A stretch of DNA of 64,000 nucleotides from Rhizobium sp. Root482. GTDB lineage: Bacteria > Pseudomonadota > Alphaproteobacteria > Rhizobiales > Rhizobiaceae. Both the position numbers and the translations under genes were made by a program. The notes beneath the pieces are model-generated. The model saw nothing but the letters and a program-made list of their open reading frames with translations. It searched no databases and was not told the origin of the DNA. Of the stretch, positions 59,453-64,000 are shown piece by piece. Each line of letters starts with the position of its first letter. The stretch's first letter is position 1. The stretch covers positions 55,473 to 119,472 of the forward strand of contig NZ_LMFA01000004.1 in NCBI RefSeq assembly GCF_001426565.1, in the 5' to 3' direction.

Positions 59453-60487
59453 TCAGGCTGCCTGTTTCTTGGCGGTGATCAGGCCACGATTGACGAGAAG
59501 CTCGGCGATCTGGATGGCGTTGAGGGCGGCTCCCTTGCGCAGATTGTCGGAGACGACCCAAATATTGAGGCCATTCTCAACCGTCGCGTCTTCGCGGATG
59601 CGGGAAATATAGGTCGCGTCCTCGCCGGCGCTTTCGTAGGGCGTGATGTAGCCGCCGTTTTCATGCTTGTCGATGACCAGGCAACCCGGCGCCTCGCGCA
59701 GGATGTCGCGGGCCTGGTCGGCGGTGATCTCGTTTTCGAATTCGATGTTGATCGCTTCCGAATGACCGATGAAGACCGGAACGCGCACGGCCGTGCAGGT
59801 CAGCTTGATCTTCGGATCGAGGATCTTCTTGGTTTCGGCCATCACCTTCCACTCTTCCTTCGTGTAGCCGTCTTCCATGAAGCTATCGATATGGGGGATG
59901 ACGTTGAAGGCGATGCGCTTGGTGAACTTCTTGCTCTCCATCGGATCGGCAACGAAGACGGCGCGGGTCTGGTTGAACAATTCGTCCATGCCGTCCTTGC
60001 CGGCGCCGGAAACCGATTGATAGGTCGAGACGACGACGCGCTTGATTTTGGCGAAGTCGTGCAGCGGCTTCAGGGCGACGACGAGCTGGGCCGTCGAGCA
60101 GTTCGGATTGGCGATGATGTTGCGCTTGGTGAATTGGGTAATGGCGTCGGGGTTCACTTCCGGAACCACCAGCGGCACGTCCTGGTCGTAGCGCCAGGCA
60201 GAGGAATTGTCGATGACGACGCAGCCCTGCGCGCCGATCTTCGGCGACCATTTCAGCGACACGGCGCCGCCGGCCGACATCAGGCAGATGTCCGTATCGG
60301 AAAAATCGTAGTTTTCGAGGTTCTTCACCTTCAGCGTCTTGTCGCCGAAGGAGACTTCCGTGCCCTGGCTGCGCGCCGAGGCGAGCGCCACCACTTCATC
60401 GACCGGGAAGCCGCGTTCGGAAAGGATGTTCAGCATTTCGCGGCCGACATTTCCGGTCGCGCCGGCGATGGCAATCTTGAAACCCAT
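59453..60487 (-). CDS. asd: Aspartate-semialdehyde dehydrogenase
   Basis: A 344-residue enzyme that reduces aspartyl phosphate to aspartate semialdehyde, the branch point for lysine/DAP, threonine, methionine and isoleucine. The NADP-binding motif GATGNVGREML is near residue 9, the catalytic Cys is C130 in NPNCSTAQ, and YQSVSGAGKDGMDEL and PVFIGHSEAINIEFE with the catalytic His follow. A weak Shine-Dalgarno sequence (GAGAG) precedes the start. The 230 bp upstream contain a promoter, a Thr/Lys-rich leader ORF and two hairpins, which strongly suggests attenuation control. Confidence 0.97.
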   Translation of the reverse strand: MGFKIAIAGATGNVGREMLNILSERGFPVDEVVALASARSQGTEVSFGDKTLKVKNLENYDFSDTDICLMSAGGAVSLKWSPKIGAQGCVVIDNSSAWRYDQDVPLVVPEVNPDAITQFTKRNIIANPNCSTAQLVVALKPLHDFAKIKRVVVSTYQSVSGAGKDGMDELFNQTRAVFVADPMESKKFTKRIAFNVIPHIDSFMEDGYTKEEWKVMAETKKILDPKIKLTCTAVRVPVFIGHSEAINIEFENEITADQARDILREAPGCLVIDKHENGGYITPYESAGEDATYISRIREDATVENGLNIWVVSDNLRKGAALNAIQIAELLVNRGLITAKKQAA

Positions 60488-60527
60488 GTCTTTGCTCTCT
60501 TTCTGTCTCTCCGCGGTGCTGGGATGA

Positions 60528-60576
60528 GAAACCCGTCGGCCAAAGCGCGGGTTTCAGGTCCCCGGCCGTGCCGGGG
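60528..60576 (-). promoter_or_regulatory. Two hairpins of the candidate asd attenuator
   Basis: In the transcript, hairpin 1 is CCCCGGC-ACG-GCCGGGG (60576 to 60560). Hairpin 2 is GAAACCCG (60555-60548), a 12-nt loop, and CGGGTTTC (60535-60528). The loop of hairpin 2 contains TTTGGCCG (60544-60537), complementary over 8 nt to CGGCCAAA (60626-60619) in the Thr/Lys codon region of the leader ORF. Hairpin 1 can also pair (CCCGGCA) with TGCCGGG inside the leader ORF (60667-60661). No long U-tract follows hairpin 2, so intrinsic termination is not certain. Confidence 0.65.
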
Positions 60577-60597
60577 AGAGAGCGGTGGCCAGAGACG

Positions 60598-60717
60598 TCA
60601 GACGGTTTTCGTCGTCGTTTTGGCCGTTGTTTTGGAAAGAATCGGGAAGGAACGCGCCCGCCCGGCAGCAAATGCCGGGGCGATGAGTGCAGCGATGGAG
60701 TAACCAGAACGGTGCAT
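60598..60717 (-). CDS. Thr/Lys-rich leader peptide of asd (39 codons)
   Basis: A 39-codon ORF starting MHRSGYSIAALIAP and ending SKTTAKTTTKTV. Six of the last 12 codons are Thr and three are Lys. AAAAGGGACC lies just upstream of the ATG, a suitable ribosome-binding site. A sigma70-like promoter begins about 23 bp farther upstream. Two stable hairpins follow the stop, and asd begins 110 bp after it. Composition matches the end products of the aspartate pathway, as in leader peptides of amino-acid operons such as thr, ilv and trp. The peptide is probably regulatory and without a function of its own. Confidence 0.72.
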   Translation of the reverse strand: MHRSGYSIAALIAPAFAAGRARSFPILSKTTAKTTTKTV

Positions 60718-60739
60718 GTCGGTCCCTTTTCCGATGTTG

Positions 60740-60767
60740 CTCATACGCGGTTTTGCCGGCAAGTCAA
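60740..60767 (-). promoter_or_regulatory. Putative sigma70-type promoter of the asd leader transcript
   Basis: Read leftwards, TTGACT (60767-60762), a 16-bp spacer, and TATGAG (60745-60740). The expected start of transcription is about 7 bp after the -10 element, roughly 15 nt before the leader ATG. This would be a short 5' leader typical of attenuators. Confidence 0.55.
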
Positions 60768-60843
60768 CAGAAAGCTTGATGTCCCGGCCGGCGCCGGCAT
60801 CGCTCGACGGCGTGCAGCTCGTCCAAATCCCCTCCGGCGGTTC

Positions 60844-61545
60844 TCAGGCTTTCGGCGTCCCGTCGAAGCCGTTCTTCCGCCGTGGCCAGCCTTTTTCGTC
60901 CAGCCGGAACAGCCAGTTGCGCCCGGCAAAGAAAAAGGCGGTCATCAGCGCCGTCCACAGCCCCACCAGAAGACCGGCCGCCACATCGCTCGGATAATGG
61001 GCGCCGACGACGACGCGGCTGATGCCGATACTGAGAGCCCCGAGCGCAAAGACGATTCTCAGCCGCGGCGCGAGCATGGAAAAGGCCCCGAAGAAGGCGC
61101 CGACCGCCGCCGAATGGCCCGAGGGAAAACTCTGGAAAACCCAGTCATGGCCGGAAAGGAAGGAGATGCTGCGCGATCCGTATTCGGAAAACAGTTCCGG
61201 CCGCGCCCGGCCGATCACCAGTTTTGCCAGATGCACGACGATGCTGGCGCTGCCGATCGTCACGAGGAAATAAAGCGCCAGCCGCCAGGCCGTCCTGGTC
61301 TTGGATGAAAATCCGTCGCTGCGCGCCACCCGGTTGAGGATATAGGCGATGATGACGATCGAGCCGGAACCATAGATCATCCAGGCGAATGTGCCGAAAT
61401 CGGTGATCCGCTGGTTGAACGTCACGATCCCGCCCGGCAGCCCCTGCGCCCATTGCGAAATCGTCCCGTCAAACGGAAGCAGGGCCGCCACGAGCAGGGC
61501 CGTCGCCACCAGAAGCCAGAGGGATGAGGAAAAGGGGCGGTTCAT
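60844..61545 (-). CDS. PAP2 superfamily membrane phosphatase
   Basis: A 233-residue membrane protein with about six helices. The three phosphatase motifs are present: KLVIGRARP (KX6RP), FPSGHSAA (PSGH), and SRVVVGAHYPSD (SRX5HX3D). The family removes phosphate from lipids such as undecaprenyl pyrophosphate, phosphatidic acid or lipid A. It lies upstream of the asd leader on the same strand, but the asd promoter is separate. The lipid substrate cannot be told from sequence. Confidence 0.9.
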   Translation of the reverse strand: MNRPFSSSLWLLVATALLVAALLPFDGTISQWAQGLPGGIVTFNQRITDFGTFAWMIYGSGSIVIIAYILNRVARSDGFSSKTRTAWRLALYFLVTIGSASIVVHLAKLVIGRARPELFSEYGSRSISFLSGHDWVFQSFPSGHSAAVGAFFGAFSMLAPRLRIVFALGALSIGISRVVVGAHYPSDVAAGLLVGLWTALMTAFFFAGRNWLFRLDEKGWPRRKNGFDGTPKA

Positions 61546-61597
61546 GGAGCGGTCTTTTCGGGCTGAATTCTCTGCATGTTCGGCATACCCAGTTCTC

Positions 61598-61718
61598 CGT
61601 CATCCTCGCCCTTGTGGCGGGAATCCAGTTCGCTCACGTCCGTGAGCGAGGACTCTTCCATGCGACGGACGTCGCATGGCTGGATTCCTGTGACGAGCAC
61701 GGGAATGACGGAAGTGGA
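61598..61718. repeat. Degenerate palindromic repeats upstream of the PAP2 gene
   Basis: GTCATCCTCGCCC...GGCGGGAATCCAG near 61600 resembles the ATCCTCGGG palindrome family with changes. About 85 bp right, ATTCCTGTG-ACGAG-CACGGGAAT with TGACGG flank is another variant. CTCACGTCCGTGAG between them is a further inverted repeat. Together with the RIME-like copy at 61851-61982 these fill the 444-bp gap 61546-61989, in which I see no gene. Confidence 0.55.
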
Positions 61719-61850
61719 AAGAACCGTACATGGAAATCAGGTGTGAGCTTGCCGCGTTTATTCAACCCCACCAAACAAAAACGGCACCTGACGCACTTGA
61801 CCGGAAACCGTTTTGGGATTCCCGATTGGGGAACGGGGATTTCGGCCCCC

Positions 61851-61982
61851 CCCTCTTCTCCCCGTCGGGGAGAAGGTGGCCCGAAGGGCCGGATGAGGGG
61901 GCCGAAGGCCACGAAACTATTGCGCCGAAGCCCCCTCATCGCCTCACTATGTTCGGCACTTCTCCCCGCTGGGGAGAAGAGG
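61851..61982. repeat. RIME-like intergenic mosaic repeat (copy 2)
   Basis: About 132 bp. It begins with the CTTCTCCCC-GT-CGGGGAGAAG hairpin, followed by GTGGCCCGAAGGGCC and GATGAGGGGGCCGAAGGCC. It ends with CCCCCTCATCGCCTC and the hairpin CTTCTCCCCGCTGGGGAGAAG. It lies 7 bp past the leuB stop, so it also forms the 3' end structure of leuB mRNA. Confidence 0.88.
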
Positions 61983-61989
61983 CAGTATC

Positions 61990-63102
61990 TCAGGCCGAAA
62001 GCGCCTTGAACTCGGCGAGGATCGCATCGCCCATTTCGGTGGTGCCGACCTGGCGGGCGCCGGGGGCCATGATGTCGCCGGTGCGGATGCCCTTGTCGAG
62101 CACGTTGGCGATCGCCTTTTCGAGATTGTCGGCTTCCGCGACCATGTTGAAGGAATAGCGCAGGCACATGGCAAAGGAGGCGATCATGGCGATCGGATTG
62201 GCGATCCCCTTGCCGGCAATGTCGGGAGCCGAGCCATGCACGGGCTCGTAGAGCGCCTTGCGCTTGCCGGTCTTGGCGTCCGGTGCGCCGAGCGAGGCCG
62301 ATGGCAGCATGCCGAGCGAGCCGGTCAGCATCGCCGCCACGTCGGACAGCATGTCGCCGAACAGATTGTCGGTGACGATCACGTCGAACTGCTTGGGCGC
62401 CCGGACCAGCTGCATGCCGCCGGCATCTGCCAGCATGTGGTCGAGCGCGACGTCGGAATATTTCGCCTTGTGCGTCGCCGTCACCACCTGGTTCCAGAGC
62501 ACGCCGGATTTCATCACATTGCGCTTTTCCATCGAGCAGACGCGGTTGCCGCGGGTGCGCGCCAGTTCGAAGGCGACGCCGGCGATGCGCTCGATCTCGT
62601 AGGTGTCGTAGACCTGCGTGTCGATGCCGCGCTTCTGGCCGTTGCCGAGATCGATGATTTCCTTGGGCTCGCCGAAATAGACGCCGCCCGTCAGCTCGCG
62701 CACGATCAGGATGTCGAGGCCTTCCACCAGTTCCGCCTTCAGCGAGGAGGCATCGGCAAGGGCCGGGTAGCAGATCGCCGGGCGCAGATTGGCAAAGAGC
62801 TCCAGGTCCTTCCTCAGCCGCAGCAGGCCGGCTTCCGGGCGCACTTCATAGGCAACATCATCCCATTTCGGGCCGCCGACGGCGCCGAACAACACCGCGT
62901 CGGCCGCCATCGCCTTTGCCATGTCCGCGTCGGAAATGGCCGCGCCATGGGCGTCATAGGCCGATCCGCCCACAAGCCCCTCGTCCGTGGTGAAACCGCC
63001 CGCCATCTCGGCATTCATATGGGCGATGATCTTGCGGACTTCCGCCATGGCTTCCGGGCCGATGCCGTCGCCGGGCAGGAGGAAAAGAGTGCGCGCTGTC
63101 AT
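61990..63102 (-). CDS. leuB: 3-isopropylmalate dehydrogenase
   Basis: A 370-residue enzyme of leucine synthesis. The start at 63102 ([17 protein letters not shown]) follows AAAGGA; the long extension to 63537 runs through repeats and is not coding. Motifs are GDGIGPEAM near residue 11, [17 protein letters not shown] with substrate arginines, [24 protein letters not shown], and [28 protein letters not shown] with the metal Asp. It oxidises and decarboxylates 3-isopropylmalate with NAD. No leucine leader peptide is visible upstream. Confidence 0.97.
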   Translation of the reverse strand: MTARTLFLLPGDGIGPEAMAEVRKIIAHMNAEMAGGFTTDEGLVGGSAYDAHGAAISDADMAKAMAADAVLFGAVGGPKWDDVAYEVRPEAGLLRLRKDLELFANLRPAICYPALADASSLKAELVEGLDILIVRELTGGVYFGEPKEIIDLGNGQKRGIDTQVYDTYEIERIAGVAFELARTRGNRVCSMEKRNVMKSGVLWNQVVTATHKAKYSDVALDHMLADAGGMQLVRAPKQFDVIVTDNLFGDMLSDVAAMLTGSLGMLPSASLGAPDAKTGKRKALYEPVHGSAPDIAGKGIANPIAMIASFAMCLRYSFNMVAEADNLEKAIANVLDKGIRTGDIMAPGARQVGTTEMGDAILAEFKALSA

Positions 63103-63301
63103 GAGGCATTCCTTTAAAGGCTGGCTGTTCATAGATATTGGCGCGTTCTTAACGCAACTTCCGTTCAAGGAAAATGCGGTTTCGGAAAGAATTGTGCGCG
63201 GGGAGCGTGGTTGCACCACAGTCGTCGGTCTCGCAGGCGCCTCTCGCCGGCCCCCGCTTCGCCACGCGCCGCGCCGCCGTTGTTGTAACGTCTGGGCGTG
63301 G

Positions 63302-63324
63302 ATCCTCGGGTCGCGCCCGAGGAT
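63302..63324. repeat. Palindromic intergenic repeat, copy C
   Basis: ATCCTCGGG (63302-63310), loop TCGCG, CCCGAGGAT (63316-63324), followed by GACGG. Same family as the copies at 58085 and 58284. Confidence 0.8.
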
Positions 63325-63471
63325 GACGGGTGGAGGGGACGGATTGCAAGCAAACAGCGGTCTTCCGTGCGGCAAAAGCTTTCGTCCAAGCCCCTTCCTG
63401 CAATGCTCCCCAGACGTCTCCAGTCCTCCCCAATCCTTCCGCGAACCCCCTCCATACCTCCCAAGCTCGTC

Positions 63472-63494
63472 ATCCTCGGGCTTGACCCGAGGAT
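63472..63494. repeat. Palindromic intergenic repeat, copy D (inverted)
   Basis: ATCCTCGGG (63472-63480), loop CTTGA, CCCGAGGAT (63486-63494), with TCGTC before and CCACG after. It is inverted relative to copy C, about 150 bp away, repeating the arrangement of copies A and B. Confidence 0.8.
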
Positions 63495-63606
63495 CCACGC
63501 CAAGCCTCCTCCAGCTCCTGCGTTTCGGGCCGACCACCGCCTGGTTGGGAATGGCTCGGCACCCTCGCCTGGCCGTTGCCTTCTTCTGTGCGGGCCGTCC
63601 CGGTCT

Positions 63607-63738
63607 CCCTCTTCTCCCCAGCGGGGAGAAGGTGGCCCGAAGGGCCGGATGAGGGGGGCGAAGCCATTCGATAGGTCGGATGCCGCCCCCTCATCGCCTC
63701 GCCTGCGCTCGGCTCTTCTCCCCGCTGGGGAGAAGAGG
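63607..63738. repeat. RIME-like intergenic mosaic repeat (copy 3)
   Basis: About 132 bp with the same modules and order as copy 2: a left hairpin of CTTCTCCCC and its complement, GTGGCCCGAAGGGCCGGATGAGGGG, a variable centre, CCCCCTCATCGCCTC, and a right hairpin CTTCTCCCCGCTGGGGAGAAG. Confidence 0.88.
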
Positions 63739-64000
63739 AAACCGCCAAACTCAGTGCTTCAGGCGCGGTGGCTTCTCGCCCTCTCGCAAAAAAAATCATC
63801 CCCGTTTATCCCCGGCCTCTCCTGCTGTGTCAGGATGAAGTTGTTCTGTCACGGATACACCGCAAGACGTTTGCGGCGAGGCAGGGCTGGCGCTCCACGC
63901 AAAGCCTCGTGGTCTTCGATGAGAAGGCCGCGAACGTCAGGCGGACCGGAAGGAGAGCCCCCGGAAAATGGATCCCCCCTGTCCTTACGGGGCGGGCGTG
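63739..64000. other. Terminal stretch without a recognisable gene
   Basis: After the RIME-like copy, 262 bp run to the window edge. A frame opening at ATG 63835 stays open to the end, but its predicted product is Arg/Gly/Pro-rich with no family motif, and I do not call it. The whole gap from leuB (63103-64000, 898 bp) holds only repeats that I can support. Confidence 0.5.

Noticed and set aside
62987..63652. Plus-strand open frame over the leuB start and the repeats
   Set aside because: Composed of leuB antisense plus repeat sequence; no coding evidence.
63835..64000. Frame opening at ATG 63835 and running off the edge
   Set aside because: Arg/Gly/Pro-rich translation without motif or ribosome-binding site; cannot be supported from 165 bp.

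Overview
The window is a stretch of GC-rich alphaproteobacterial chromosome. Gene content, gene order and repeats point to the Rhizobiaceae (Rhizobium, Agrobacterium, Shinella, Ensifer relatives); I cannot name the genus from sequence alone. The core is the chromosomal replication origin neighbourhood: maf-aroE-coaE-dnaQ and a DUF299 kinase regulator lie on one side, and hemE-hemJ-rho-mnmE-mnmG-rsmG-parA-parB on the other. Transcription diverges from a 404-bp non-coding segment (23381-23784) that carries DnaA-box-like 9-mers, GANTC methylation sites and an AT-rich tract. Five parS-like palindromes with core TTCACGTGAA are scattered over about 37 kb around parAB.

Layout. 1-12225: a sugar catabolic locus, most likely for L-fucose or a stereochemically related sugar. 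It holds a CUT2 ABC transporter, a FucU-type mutarotase, an aldo-keto reductase, an amidohydrolase (lactonase type, cut by the window edge), a UxaA-type dehydratase, an MDR dehydrogenase, an HpcH/HpaI aldolase, a GabD-type aldehyde dehydrogenase and an unusual GntR regulator with two DNA-binding domains. 12476-23380: nitroreductase, gyrB, a small cell-envelope cluster (xre-smr-mltA-tim44-like), fxsA, secB, then dnaQ-coaE-aroE-maf-ppsR. 23381-32591: oriC and the replication/partition/tRNA-modification block. 32634-49706: holA-lptE-leuS, yggS, two acyl-CoA synthetases (prpE, acs) flanking a TrcR-type cell-cycle regulator, a frameshifted thermonuclease, a SdhAF4-like protein, htpX, an RsmB-like methyltransferase, a heparinase II/III-like protein and purH. 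49841-63102: MFS transporter, the giant NAD-glutamate dehydrogenase, pdxY, carbonic anhydrase, a lytic transglycosylase, asd, a PAP2 phosphatase and leuB. The last 0.9 kb is repeat-rich and non-coding as far as I can see.

The most interesting signal is upstream of asd. A sigma70-like promoter, a well-placed Shine-Dalgarno sequence and a 39-codon ORF whose last 12 codons include 6 Thr and 3 Lys are followed by two stable hairpins. The Thr/Lys codon region can pair over 8 bp with the loop of the second hairpin. This is the architecture of a ribosome-mediated attenuator. It would sense two end products of the pathway that asd feeds, and I know of no described example at asd in this group. Secondary points are the tandem-HTH GntR regulator with two matching putative operators, a one-base frameshift in a thermonuclease gene beside a RIME-like repeat, and two families of intergenic palindromic repeats.
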